A program made the translations under genes and the position numbers. The notes beneath the pieces were generated by a model that had not been told where the DNA came from, made no database searches, and saw only the letters and a program-made list of their open reading frames with translations. A DNA stretch of 64,000 bases from Slackia piriformis YIT 12062 (GTDB taxonomy: Bacteria > Actinomycetota > Coriobacteriia > Coriobacteriales > Eggerthellaceae): NCBI RefSeq assembly GCF_000296445.1, contig NZ_JH815198.1:670975-734974 (forward strand). Direction: 5' to 3'. Positions within the stretch are counted from its first letter, which is position 1, and the number at the start of each line of letters is the position of its first letter. Shown here one piece after another: positions 35,508 to 43,593 of this stretch.

Positions 35508-36296
35508 CTAGGCGCCGTCCTCCTTCCCGTCCTCACCGCCGATGGACACGTCCTTCAGGCGGTACGACCGGCCCGTTATCTTGATCATCGCGCAGTGGTG
35601 GCAGAGCCTGTCGGCGACCGCCGAGGCCGTGACGTTGCTGCCGAACACGTCGCCCCACCTGCCGACCGGCACGTTGGTCGTGACGATCGTCGACCGCTTG
35701 AGCGCGTAGCGCCTGTTCACCAGCTGGAACAGCAGGTCGGCGCCCTCCTTCCCGATGTCGAGGTAGCCAAGCTCGTCTATTATCAGCAGGCTGCAGTGCT
35801 CGTAGAACCGCATCCTGCGCGTCAGCGCCTCCTTCGCCGAGGCGTGCTTGAGGTCCTCGACCAGCCTCGAGCAGTCGGCGAAGTACACCTGCTTGCGGGC
35901 CATCACCGCCTCGTGGCCTATGGCTATCGACAGGTGGGTCTTGCCGACGCCCGGGCTGCCGACGAGCACGACGTTGTCGCCGCGGTCGATGAACTCGAGC
36001 GTGGCCAGCTGCTCGACCAGCCCGCGGGGCACGCTCGGCTGGAAACCCCAGTCGAAGTCGGCCAGCGTCTTTATGTAGGGGAAGTTGGCCATCCTCGTGC
36101 GGCGCTCGTCGTCGGCACGCCGCTTGAGGGCTATCTGGGCGTCGGTGAGCTCGAGCATGGCGTCGACCAGGCTCTTCCTCCCGTCGGCGACGAGCCTGAC
36201 GTACTCGGGCACCGACGACGCCATGCCCTCGAGCCCCAGCTCCTCGAGGTTGGCCGCCAGGCGGTTGAGCGGGCTGGCCTGCACGGCGGCGCTCAC
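35508..36296 (-). CDS. istB: IS21-family helper ATPase IstB
   Basis: AAA+ ATPase that assists IstA in target choice. The 262-residue protein has an N-terminal helical domain, Walker A GSPGVGKTHL (about residues 108-117), Walker B LLIIDELGYL, and the family block TTNVPVGRWGDVFG. The GTG start overlaps the istA stop by four bases (GTGA), the usual coupled layout. Longer open frames upstream in this frame run antisense or out of phase to istA and are not real. The gene looks intact. Confidence 0.95.
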   Translation of the reverse strand: MSAAVQASPLNRLAANLEELGLEGMASSVPEYVRLVADGRKSLVDAMLELTDAQIALKRRADDERRTRMANFPYIKTLADFDWGFQPSVPRGLVEQLATLEFIDRGDNVVLVGSPGVGKTHLSIAIGHEAVMARKQVYFADCSRLVEDLKHASAKEALTRRMRFYEHCSLLIIDELGYLDIGKEGADLLFQLVNRRYALKRSTIVTTNVPVGRWGDVFGSNVTASAVADRLCHHCAMIKITGRSYRLKDVSIGGEDGKEDGA

Positions 36297-37531
36297 AGCG
36301 AGCCCCCTATCGAGTCGAGCAGCCCGAGGGTGGCGGCGGCGGCCGCCTCGATGTCGCCGGCGGCGTCGCCGAACCAGCGCTTCCCGGCCATGGCCTCGGC
36401 GTAGTGCGCCGGGTCGTAGGCCGGCCCGCCCGCCACGTGCGTCGCCACCAGCTCGCCGCCGACGTAGCAGTCCATCGCGCCGCCGGGCATGCAGACGATG
36501 CGGGCGGGCCTGCCGATGCAGCGCCTGGACACCGACATGGGCTCGCCGTGCGCGCTCACCAGCATCGTGGCCGGCACCCTGGCCACGCGCACCACGTCGC
36601 CCATCGCCTCCTCGAGGGCGCGAAGGTTGCCGACGGGCAGCAGCGCGTCCTTCTCCTCCATGAACAGCGCGGAGGGCGGCAGCCCCGTGGTCTCGTTGGG
36701 CTCGGAGTTGCTGGCGTCCTCGATCCGCGCGATGATCTCGTCGATGTCGTCCCAGCCGTCGAAGTCGCCCTGGTAGGCCGCGAGCCGCGACAGGAAGCGG
36801 TTCGACGACTCGACCTTGCCCTTGGTCTGGGGGCTGCGCGGGCGGCACAGCTTCAGCTCGAAGCCGGCGGCCTTGGCGAACTCGTATGCGCGCTGGACCT
36901 TGAGGCGCCTGCCGCCCTTGATCGCCACCAGGGCGGACATGTTGTCCGTGACCCACTCGCGGGGCACGCCGCCGAGCCTCGCGATCGTGGCGTACATGCA
37001 TCTGACCAGGTCGTCGGTCGTCCTGGTCCCCGACCGGATGAATATGTGCCTGCGGGAATGGGCCAGCGTCGCCGCGAACACGTTGAACTCGAACAGCTCG
37101 CCGTCGCGGTTTGCCATCCTGACCGACTCCTTCCAGTCGAACTGCAGCTGCAGCCCGGGCGGCGTCTCGAAGCGCGGATGCGGTTCCGGGCCGCCGGAGG
37201 CCCCGACGGCGATGCCGTTCTTGCGCATGAACTGGGTGAAGGCGTTGTAGCCGGCCAGGTTCTCGCCGGGATACCTGTGCAGCAGCCACTCGTGGATGCC
37301 CTTCTTGGTGACCCCCGGCAGCTGCGCCTTGGCGGCCACCTCCTCGATGTGCGCGTCGAAGGAGCCCGCCCTGTCGGCGCGCCCGTCGCGGGGCCGGCCG
37401 CCCTCGGCCCTCCAGTACGCCGCCACGGTGTGCCTGTCCTTGCCGTAGCGCTTCGCTATGTCGCTGAAGTTGGGCTTTATGCCCGCTTCCCTGTACATGT
37501 CCAACTCTCCGATCAGGTTCTTCTCTGCCAC
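36293..37531 (-). CDS. istA: IS21-family transposase IstA
   Basis: DDE transposase of 412 residues. An N-terminal helix-turn-helix (FSDIAKRYGKDRHTVAAYW) precedes the catalytic core, with D132 in QFDWKESV, D196 in WVTDNMSALV and E241 in KGKVESSNRF. The GTG start lies behind GGAGGAGC. Both IS genes appear intact, so this copy may still be mobile. Codon use is markedly more GC-rich at third positions than in neighbouring host genes. Confidence 0.95.
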   Translation of the reverse strand: MAEKNLIGELDMYREAGIKPNFSDIAKRYGKDRHTVAAYWRAEGGRPRDGRADRAGSFDAHIEEVAAKAQLPGVTKKGIHEWLLHRYPGENLAGYNAFTQFMRKNGIAVGASGGPEPHPRFETPPGLQLQFDWKESVRMANRDGELFEFNVFAATLAHSRRHIFIRSGTRTTDDLVRCMYATIARLGGVPREWVTDNMSALVAIKGGRRLKVQRAYEFAKAAGFELKLCRPRSPQTKGKVESSNRFLSRLAAYQGDFDGWDDIDEIIARIEDASNSEPNETTGLPPSALFMEEKDALLPVGNLRALEEAMGDVVRVARVPATMLVSAHGEPMSVSRRCIGRPARIVCMPGGAMDCYVGGELVATHVAGGPAYDPAHYAEAMAGKRWFGDAAGDIEAAAAATLGLLDSIGGSL

Positions 37532-37692
37532 GGCCCGCTCCTCCCGAAAGCATCGTTCGCTTGTCGGTCGAAGCGTAAGCCCCGGCGTTGGTGGAAATGG
37601 TGAAAATGCGTTGGCGCGATTGGGGAAATTACGTTGGCGGAATCGGCTAATGTGCGATGGCGAAATTGGTTGTTTTTACAGTAGCGCTAACA

Positions 37693-37697
37693 TTGGT
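37693..37697. repeat. 5-bp target duplication of the IS21-family element, right copy
   Basis: TTGGT follows the CGCTAACA terminus and matches 35398-35402. Confidence 0.9.
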
Positions 37698-38516
37698 CGA
37701 CGGCCACTCCCCGCCGTGCTCCTGTTGCATCTCGACGAAGGTGAACAGCGTGCCCTCCTTGACGAGCCTGTTCAAGCCGCGCCTAGCCTTGCGGAGCCGC
37801 TCGTGCGTGTAGGCCTTCTTGCCGTCCTTGATCGTGTACTCCTTGAGGAACGTCGCCCACCTGGTGCACCATTCGTTGTATTCCAGCAGCCACGCCGTGG
37901 CGGAGCCGGCGTCCTTGGCGTCCTTGAGCTTGTTGGCGATTCCCAGGAGCTCGATTCCGGCCTCCAACCTGGGCTTCAGCGTCGTGCACCGCTTGACCTG
38001 GTTGGCCGCGTGGAACGTGCACCGCTGTATCCTGGTGTTCGGCCAGACGGCCTTGACGGCGGCGGCGAAGCCGGGAGAGCCGTCGGATACCGCCATCTTC
38101 GGGGTCGGGATGCGCAGCATGAGCGCGGCCCACGCGGACCCGCATTCGCTTTGCGCCAGGTGCCAGCCGACGACATGGCCGCCGGCGACCGCCACGAGCA
38201 CCACCGCCTTCCTGCGCAGCCAGATGCCGTCCAGGAACACGACGTCGTGCAGCTCGCCGGTGGCGGGGGCGATCGGCCAGATTCTCCAGGCCCACGCCGT
38301 CTTGCGCCAGAACGTCGCCCTGCTGGTCTTCAGGTCCGCTATAGCATCCTTCGACAGCAGCCACTTGAGGAACGCCGCGAGCTGCTTCGCCCCGCTGTCG
38401 TGCTTGCGGACGCTGGATGCCCCGCATTTGGGACAGCGCCATCTCTGGGTGCCCGCCTTGGTCCTTCCGTTCCCCTTCATCTTGGCCCCGCAGGAGCCGC
38501 ATTTTGGATTGTTCAC
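37693..38516 (-). pseudogene. N-terminal fragment of the IS1249-like transposase
   Basis: Encodes the zinc-ribbon start (CGSCGAKMKG ... RWRCPKCGAS) and the catalytic core with two aspartates (VVFLDGIWLR and MAVSDGSPGF). The native frame ends at WPST followed by the insertion; reading on into the IS21 end adds NVSATVKTTNFAIAH before a stop. A 289-residue truncated protein could still be made and might bind the 25-bp ends without catalysis. The GTG start at 38516 has a GGGGC-type site. Confidence 0.9.
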
Positions 38517-38582
38517 GCCCCGTTCCCGTCTCTTGGCAATTTCCTGGATGGAAAAGCCTGTCTGAACAGGCGTGTCAAGTGC

Positions 38583-38606
38583 AAATCGGACACACTTTTT
38601 GAAACA
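38583..38606 (+). repeat. Extra internal copy of the outer IS end
   Basis: The 24-base sequence AAATCGGACACACTTTTTGA plus AACA occurs here and again at 38673-38696, exactly 90 bases apart and in the same orientation. The outer copy is part of the functional right inverted repeat. The 66 bases between them code for nothing recognisable. Confidence 0.85.
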
Positions 38607-38702
38607 CCTAGAAATTGGGGAGGTTCAATTTGAAGGATGGATTTACGCCATCTCACCTGCAGAAATAGGGTTAAATCGGACACACTTTTTGAAACATAAC
38701 CC

Positions 38703-38710
38703 TGAAAACC
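38703..38710. repeat. 8-bp target duplication of the outer IS, right copy
   Basis: TGAAAACC, identical to 35068-35075. Confidence 0.9.
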
Positions 38711-39101
38711 GAGCCCGCCAAGGCTTTTTGCGCGAATTGTTCGTTTGAATATCGAAAAAGCCACGAAGTGTATCAATGAAACGCCACCGGTGGTTGCAAG
38801 TTGGGCCTTTTTTCCTGAAATAATAGACAAAAGAGCAAAAAATGATGATTAGCTTTTCTTAATTTGCGCACCGTATGCCTTCGTTTGATACATTTCGTGA
38901 AAAAATCGATACTGAAGGCGTCTGCTCGTGCATGTAAAGATGAAATGATGCATGGCTGCGCAGAGGTCGCGCAAACAAAGGCTTTTCTCGGGGTTGCTTC
39001 GAAGTTGCAAACGAATCTCGCCGGGTCGCCTTTGATTTTCGAGGCAACCCGGCGAGGGCTTTTCTGATTGATGGGTGCGTTTATCGGAGGCGTTGCGACC
39101 G
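38711..39101. other. Non-coding stretch between the IS and the amidohydrolase gene
   Basis: About 390 bases, more AT-rich than the surroundings. Apart from the hairpin at 39017-39056 I see no supported gene or RNA. Short open frames here lack ribosome-binding sites and family features. Confidence 0.6.
39017..39056. terminator. Terminator hairpin downstream of the amidohydrolase operon
   Basis: CTCGCCGGGT / ACCCGGCGAG outer stem with an inner GCCT / AGGC stem. It lies 46 bases past the stop of the minus-strand gene. A short T run follows on the plus strand. Confidence 0.75.
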
Positions 39102-39899
39102 TTAGCCGATCTTGAACCCAAGATAATGCTCAGCGGTATGCCAGGTCATATTTTCGAACTCTTCATCGGTGAAATCGATCGACGAGAAGACCTCGAGCTC
39201 TTCGGCCGGATCCCACATGGGGAAGTCGGACCCGAAAAGAATCCTGTCTGATCCGTATATCCTGCAGAGCTCTTTCGTGCGGCGAGTACCGAGGTAGGTC
39301 ATGGAACTCGATACGTCCAAGAAGCAGTTCTCGTCCTCGAGGTATTCCACGGCAAGGTCGTAGACCGACCAGCCGCCGAAATGAGCCGCATCGACGCGGA
39401 GGTCGGGAAAAGCGTGAAGGACGTTTTTGAGTCTGCGCGGATGCGAATGGTCTCGGCGATAATCTCCGCAATGAATCATGACGGGCAGGTTTCGTGCCTG
39501 TGCTATCTCGTAGACGTTCATAAGCCGCGGATCGTCCATATCAACATGCTGGGAATCGGGGTGAAGCTTGATTCCCTTGAGTCCCAGCGATATCGCACGG
39601 TCTATCTCCGCCTCAGGGTCTTCGTAGTCCTGGTGCATGGTGGCGAAGCCGATGAAGTTTGCGTGCTCTTTGCATGTGGCGGCCACGAAATCGTTGATGC
39701 TTTCGACGACCTTGGGTTTCACGGCAACGGAATGCACGAGGGAATGCGTGATAGGCGACGGCTTAAGAGCATCGAGATATCTTTGCACCGATCCGGTGTC
39801 GTGCCGCATGGCGATGCTGTAGAATTCTCCGACGCTTTCAGAAGCGCGTTGCGCAACCTTGTCGGGGTAGATATGTGCATGGATATCGATGATTGTCAT
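39102..39899 (-). CDS. Amidohydrolase family protein (ACMSD-like TIM barrel)
   Basis: A 265-residue metal-dependent hydrolase or decarboxylase of the amidohydrolase-2 superfamily. It starts IIDIHAHIYPDKVA with the HxH metal site. Further metal or catalytic residues are likely in VMIHCGD, DAAHFGGW and LFGSDFPMWDP. The family includes 2-amino-3-carboxymuconate-semialdehyde decarboxylase and resorcylate decarboxylases; the substrate here is unknown. It lies two bases after an acyl-CoA synthetase gene and is surely co-transcribed with it, so it may prepare or process the acid that is activated. Confidence 0.85.
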   Translation of the reverse strand: MTIIDIHAHIYPDKVAQRASESVGEFYSIAMRHDTGSVQRYLDALKPSPITHSLVHSVAVKPKVVESINDFVAATCKEHANFIGFATMHQDYEDPEAEIDRAISLGLKGIKLHPDSQHVDMDDPRLMNVYEIAQARNLPVMIHCGDYRRDHSHPRRLKNVLHAFPDLRVDAAHFGGWSVYDLAVEYLEDENCFLDVSSSMTYLGTRRTKELCRIYGSDRILFGSDFPMWDPAEELEVFSSIDFTDEEFENMTWHTAEHYLGFKIG

Positions 39900-39901
39900 G
39901 G

Positions 39902-41578
39902 TTAACCTTCTATACCGTCTGCATTGCGAATTTCGCGGCGCTTGATTTTTCCGCCGACCGTTTTCGGGAGCTCATCGACGAATTCGACGATGCGCGGGTA
40001 TTTGTAAGGCGCCGTGGTCTTCTTCACGTGGTTCTGCAATTCTTTGACCAGATCGTCGGAGGGCTCCCAGCCTTTAGCAAGGATAATAGAGGCCTTTACC
40101 ACCATGCCGCGAACAGGGTCGGGCGCAGCGGTGACGGCGGCTTCTACGACGGCCGGATGTTCGACCAGCGCGCTTTCCACTTCGAAAGGACCGATGCGGT
40201 AGCCGCTGCATTTGATGACGTCGTCGTTGCGGCCTATGAAGAAATAGTAGCCGTCGCTGTCGCGCCATGCCATATCGTGCAGGTTGTAGTATTCGCCGCC
40301 GACCGTTTCAGCGGTGCGTTTCGGATCTTGGAAATAGCCGACGAAAAGTCCGGGAGGGTAGGCCTCCTTCAGCTTGGTAACGCAAATGGCCCCTTCTTCG
40401 CCGTCGTCCATCTCGTTGCCGTTTTCGTCGAGCAGGCGAATATTGAACAGCGGGCTCGGCTTGCCCATGGATCCGGGGCGCGGCTCGATCCAAGGGAAGG
40501 TGGCAAGCAGGACGGGGCCTTCGGTCTGCCCAAAGCCCTCGCGTATCTTCTTGCCCGTCAGACGCTCCCATGCCAAGGTGACCTCAGCATTGAGAGGCTC
40601 GCCGGCGGTTGCGAAATTCGCGACGCTGGACAGGTCGTAGCGCTCGACGTCTTCCTGGAGCATGAAGCGATACATAGTGGGCGGAGCGCAAAACGTCGTG
40701 AGCTTGTAATCCTGTATCTTCTGCAGCAGCTTTGCGGGGACGAACTTGTCCATGTCGTAGGCGAAGACCGTCGCTCCGCATATCCACTGGCCGTAAATCT
40801 TTCCCCAGCCGAACTTGGCCCACCCGGAATCGGAGACGCTCATATGCAGTCGGTCTTCTTGAACCTGCTGCCAATACTTCGCAGTGATGATGTGGCCGAG
40901 CGGATGCACGAAACTGTGGCAGACCGCCTTCGCCATGCCGGTTGTTCCGCTGGTGAAGTAAATCAGCATAATGTCGGAGTTCTTCGTGGCCTTATCGCCG
41001 GCGGGGCGGACCCAGTCTTCGGAGCCCTCCTCGAGAAGGCTTTCGTAGGAGGTCCATCCTTCGCGTGTGCCGCCGGCCACGATGACGCTCTCAATGCTCG
41101 GAGACTCAGGAAGCGCCTTTTCCACCTCGCCGCAAACGTAATCGTCGTCTACACAGACCATGGCCTTGACATGGGCGCTTTGCGCTCGGTAGACGATGTC
41201 CTTTTTCGTGAGCTGCAGGGTCGCGGGGATAATGGTCGCGCCGATTTTGCACAGCGCAACGGCGGTGACCCAGTATTCCCATCGGCGGCGGAGGATGCAC
41301 ATCACCACGTCGCCCTTGCCGATTCCCATCGCAGAGAAGGAGTTCGCCATGCGGTTGGAGAGGCGGGAAATGTCGGTGAAGGTGAAGGTTCGCTCGTTGT
41401 CGTGATCGTCGCACCAGAGCAGAGCGCGTTTGTCGGGCTCGACACGGGCCCATTCGTCCACGACGTCATAGGCGAAATTGAAGTTTTCAGGAACATCTAT
41501 GCGGAAGTTTTCCGCAAAGTCCTCGTAGGAGTCGAAATCGATGCGCGGACAGAATGTATTGAGCAGGTGGTTCGCCAT
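39902..41578 (-). CDS. AMP-forming acyl-CoA synthetase (first of three)
   Basis: A 558-residue ANL-superfamily ligase that activates a carboxylic acid to acyl-AMP and then acyl-CoA. The phosphate loop is YFTSGTTGMAKAV, the central motif GEPLNAEV ... GFGQTEGP, the hinge region YRIGPFEVES, and the C-terminal catalytic lysine lies in TVGGKIKRREIR. It is most like medium-chain or aryl acyl-CoA synthetases (ACSM type). It forms a minus-strand operon with the XRE-cupin gene upstream and the amidohydrolase downstream. The substrate cannot be assigned. Confidence 0.9.
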   Translation of the reverse strand: MANHLLNTFCPRIDFDSYEDFAENFRIDVPENFNFAYDVVDEWARVEPDKRALLWCDDHDNERTFTFTDISRLSNRMANSFSAMGIGKGDVVMCILRRRWEYWVTAVALCKIGATIIPATLQLTKKDIVYRAQSAHVKAMVCVDDDYVCGEVEKALPESPSIESVIVAGGTREGWTSYESLLEEGSEDWVRPAGDKATKNSDIMLIYFTSGTTGMAKAVCHSFVHPLGHIITAKYWQQVQEDRLHMSVSDSGWAKFGWGKIYGQWICGATVFAYDMDKFVPAKLLQKIQDYKLTTFCAPPTMYRFMLQEDVERYDLSSVANFATAGEPLNAEVTLAWERLTGKKIREGFGQTEGPVLLATFPWIEPRPGSMGKPSPLFNIRLLDENGNEMDDGEEGAICVTKLKEAYPPGLFVGYFQDPKRTAETVGGEYYNLHDMAWRDSDGYYFFIGRNDDVIKCSGYRIGPFEVESALVEHPAVVEAAVTAAPDPVRGMVVKASIILAKGWEPSDDLVKELQNHVKKTTAPYKYPRIVEFVDELPKTVGGKIKRREIRNADGIEG

Positions 41579-41590
41579 GGGTATTCGTCC

Positions 41591-42142
41591 TTACTCTGCG
41601 ATGATGGTGACGAAGCGAGCCTGCGTGTCGCCGCCGCACCGTTGGCCATGAAGCTGTTCCGGATTGAAGTAGATGCTGTCGCCGGCTTCGAGGACGAACT
41701 CTTTATCCTCGATGGTCACGATGACGGTGCCTTCGAGGACGAAGTTGAACTCCTGCCCATGATGGGTGACCAATTTGGCGGGTTCGTCGCTCGGGTCCAA
41801 AAAGACCAGCAGAGGCTGCATGATCTTTCCGGTGTAGCGCCATGCCAGGTCCTGGTAGTAATAGCCGGGATAACGGTCGACCTCCTTGCCCTCGCCCGCT
41901 TTGACCACATGGTAGGTATTGAGCTTCGCGGCGGTGCCGGTGAGGATCTCGGTGAATTCGACGCCGAAGATATTCGCCATGTGATAGATGGCGGAAATGG
42001 GGACGTCCGCTCCGGTTTTCTCCCAATTCTGGTAGGTTTCAAGGCTGACTCCGAGCTCTGCAGCCATGTCTTCCTGGGTGACGTTGCACGCATCGCGCAA
42101 TCCCGCGATGCGCATGCCGATTTCGCTGAATTCGGTCTCCAT
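41591..42142 (-). CDS. XRE-cupin transcriptional regulator (first of three)
   Basis: A 183-residue regulator with an N-terminal XRE helix-turn-helix (RIAGLRDACNVTQEDMAAELGVSLETYQNWE, about residues 11-41, two separate helices) and a C-terminal cupin sensor (HHGQEFNFVLEG ... LEAGDSIYFNPEQLHGQ). The histidines and glutamate of the cupin suggest a metal or small-molecule site. It sits 12 bases before an acyl-CoA synthetase gene, so it probably controls that operon in response to an acid or acyl-CoA. Confidence 0.9.
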   Translation of the reverse strand: METEFSEIGMRIAGLRDACNVTQEDMAAELGVSLETYQNWEKTGADVPISAIYHMANIFGVEFTEILTGTAAKLNTYHVVKAGEGKEVDRYPGYYYQDLAWRYTGKIMQPLLVFLDPSDEPAKLVTHHGQEFNFVLEGTVIVTIEDKEFVLEAGDSIYFNPEQLHGQRCGGDTQARFVTIIAE

Positions 42143-42173
42143 TTCCGCTCCTTTGTCTCGATAGAATGAAAAT

Positions 42174-42204
42174 TCCCTCGCGTTCGGTGAGGAATCGCGA
42201 GGGA
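42174..42204 (-). terminator. Terminator of the oxidoreductase operon
   Basis: A 9-bp stem (TCCCTCGCG / CGCGAGGGA) downstream of the gamma-subunit gene; on the minus strand AATTTTCATTC follows. It separates the oxidoreductase operon from the XRE-cupin/acyl-CoA synthetase operon. Confidence 0.85.
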
Positions 42205-42227
42205 GGACAGTAACGAATGGTGAAGCG

Positions 42228-42764
42228 CTACGCTTCGATTCCCAGCCTGAGCGCCTTCAGATTCGGCTCAAGCAGATGCTGCTTGCGCGGGGGGATGCAG
42301 CGTTCCATGGCGGCGAACAGCGTCTCCTCGCTGCAGAATCCTGTCTCGGCGAAGAGCTTGCCCACGCAGATGATGTTGGCGAGTCCTTTGAGGCCGTTCT
42401 CCTCGGCCATGGCGGTTGCGGGGATTTCGACGACCTTTACGTTCTCGGGGTAGCGCATGGTGGGCACGAGCGTGCTGTCCACTACGGCAACGCCGCCGTC
42501 GGATACAAGATCGATGAACTTGTCGAACGAAGGCTGGTTCATGGCGATGATGCCATTAGGCTCCATGACCAGCGGCGATCCGATGGGGTTGTCGGAGAGG
42601 CAGACGCTGCAGTTTGCTGTGCCGCCGCGCATTTCAGGGCCGTAGGAAGGCAGCCAGCTGAGTTCTTTGTCCTCGATCAGCCCGGCGGTTGCGATGACTT
42701 TGCCGCCGAACAGAAGGCCTTGTCCGCCGAAGCCCGCCAACACGAAGTTGAAATCCTGAGACAT
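42228..42764 (-). CDS. 2-oxoacid:ferredoxin oxidoreductase, gamma subunit
   Basis: A 178-residue gamma subunit with the family start FNFVLAGFGGQGLLFGGKVI and the block LPSYGPEMRGGTANCSV. It is part of a four-subunit enzyme that decarboxylates 2-oxoacids to acyl-CoA and reduces ferredoxin. ATG 42764 follows AGGAGGAG. It is the last gene of the order delta-alpha-beta-gamma on the minus strand. Confidence 0.93.
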   Translation of the reverse strand: MSQDFNFVLAGFGGQGLLFGGKVIATAGLIEDKELSWLPSYGPEMRGGTANCSVCLSDNPIGSPLVMEPNGIIAMNQPSFDKFIDLVSDGGVAVVDSTLVPTMRYPENVKVVEIPATAMAEENGLKGLANIICVGKLFAETGFCSEETLFAAMERCIPPRKQHLLEPNLKALRLGIEA

Positions 42765-42772
42765 GGCTCCTC

Positions 42773-43591
42773 CTATTCCTTGTTCGCGATCGGACATTCT
42801 GCGGCGCGCGCTGCGGCCGCTTCGTAGACGTCGGCGAAGCCTTCCGCCTTCACGTCCTTGTAAACGCCGAGGGGGTAATAGGGAAGCATGTTCTCGCGCA
42901 TCCACTCGAAGGATTTCTGCGGACTCATGCCCCAGTTGGTAGGACAGGTCGACACCACTTCGACGAAGGTGTAGCCGACGCCTTCGAGCTGATACTCGAA
43001 GGCTTTACGGATGGCTTTTTTGGCCTTGCGCACGTTGGCGGGCTTGTCGACGGTGACGCGTTCGATGTATGCCACGCCGTCGAGCTCGCGCAGCATTTCA
43101 GAAACGCGGATGGGGAAGCCTGCGGCATGGACGTCTCGGCCGTAGGGGGACGTCTGGGTAATCTGGTTCGGAAGGCTGGTGGGAGCCATCTGGCCGCCGG
43201 TCATGCCATAGATCGCATTGTTGATGAAGATGACGGTGATCTTCTCGCCGCGCGTTGCGGCATGGACGGTCTCGGCCATGCCGATGGAAGCAAGGTCTCC
43301 GTCGCCCTGGTAGGAAAAGACCAGATTTTCGGGATGAACGCGCTTCACGGCGGTTGCGACCGCGGGCGCACGGCCGTGCGCGGCCTCGATCATGTCGCAG
43401 GAGAAGAAGTCGTAGGCCATGACGGCGCAGCCGACGGGGGCTACACCCACGCTGGTGCCCTCTACCCCGAGCTCGTCGATGACTTCAGCCACCAGGCGCT
43501 GCACAATGCCGTGACCGCAGCCGGGGCAGTAGTTGGTGACCGCGTCGGTCAAAGCGCCGGGGCGCTGGAAAACAACCTTTTCTTCAGCCAT
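42773..43591 (-). CDS. 2-oxoacid:ferredoxin oxidoreductase, beta (TPP-binding) subunit
   Basis: A 272-residue thiamine-diphosphate subunit. YCPGCGHGIVQR begins the conserved part, and the TPP/Mg motif runs from YQGDGDLASIG to INNAIYGMTGGQ. PTNWGMSPQKSFEW near the C-terminus is typical of the VOR/KOR four-subunit class. Only 2 bases separate it from the alpha gene upstream and 8 from the gamma gene downstream. Confidence 0.95.
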   Translation of the reverse strand: MAEEKVVFQRPGALTDAVTNYCPGCGHGIVQRLVAEVIDELGVEGTSVGVAPVGCAVMAYDFFSCDMIEAAHGRAPAVATAVKRVHPENLVFSYQGDGDLASIGMAETVHAATRGEKITVIFINNAIYGMTGGQMAPTSLPNQITQTSPYGRDVHAAGFPIRVSEMLRELDGVAYIERVTVDKPANVRKAKKAIRKAFEYQLEGVGYTFVEVVSTCPTNWGMSPQKSFEWMRENMLPYYPLGVYKDVKAEGFADVYEAAAARAAECPIANKE

Positions 43592-43593
43592 CG

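Larger units (their letters stand above)
35403..37692 (-). mobile_element. IS21-family insertion sequence (istA, istB)
   Basis: A 2290-bp element with TGT...ACA termini: the left end is TGTTAGCG and the right end CGCTAACA, an 8-bp inverted repeat. It is flanked by TTGGT duplications. Both ends carry longer subterminal repeats in inverted orientation (left CCAATCGCGCCAACGC, right GCGTTGGCGCGATTGG), as expected for IstA-binding arrays. It holds intact istA and istB and is GC-richer than its surroundings. Confidence 0.93.
35076..38702 (-). mobile_element. IS1249-like (IS256-family) insertion sequence, interrupted by an IS21-family element
   Basis: The element is bounded by perfect 25-bp inverted repeats (35076-35100 and 38678-38702; the left end starts GGGTTATGTTTC) and flanked by TGAAAACC duplications. 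Its transposase is split in two parts (38516-37693 and 35402-35112, minus strand). Removing the inner element and one 5-bp duplication leaves 1332 bp, close to IS1249, and restores a continuous frame. Confidence 0.93.

Noticed and set aside
35012-35508. tRNA-Trp as an integration site for a genomic island
   Set aside because: The insertion lies beyond the tRNA terminator with its own 8-bp target duplication; there is no integrase and no repeated tRNA 3' end.
36297-37553. A 681-residue open frame that includes IstB and extends upstream through istA
   Set aside because: The upstream part is out of phase with istA, is Arg/Gly-rich low-complexity translation of GC-rich DNA, and the GTGA overlap with a family-length IstB explains the locus.
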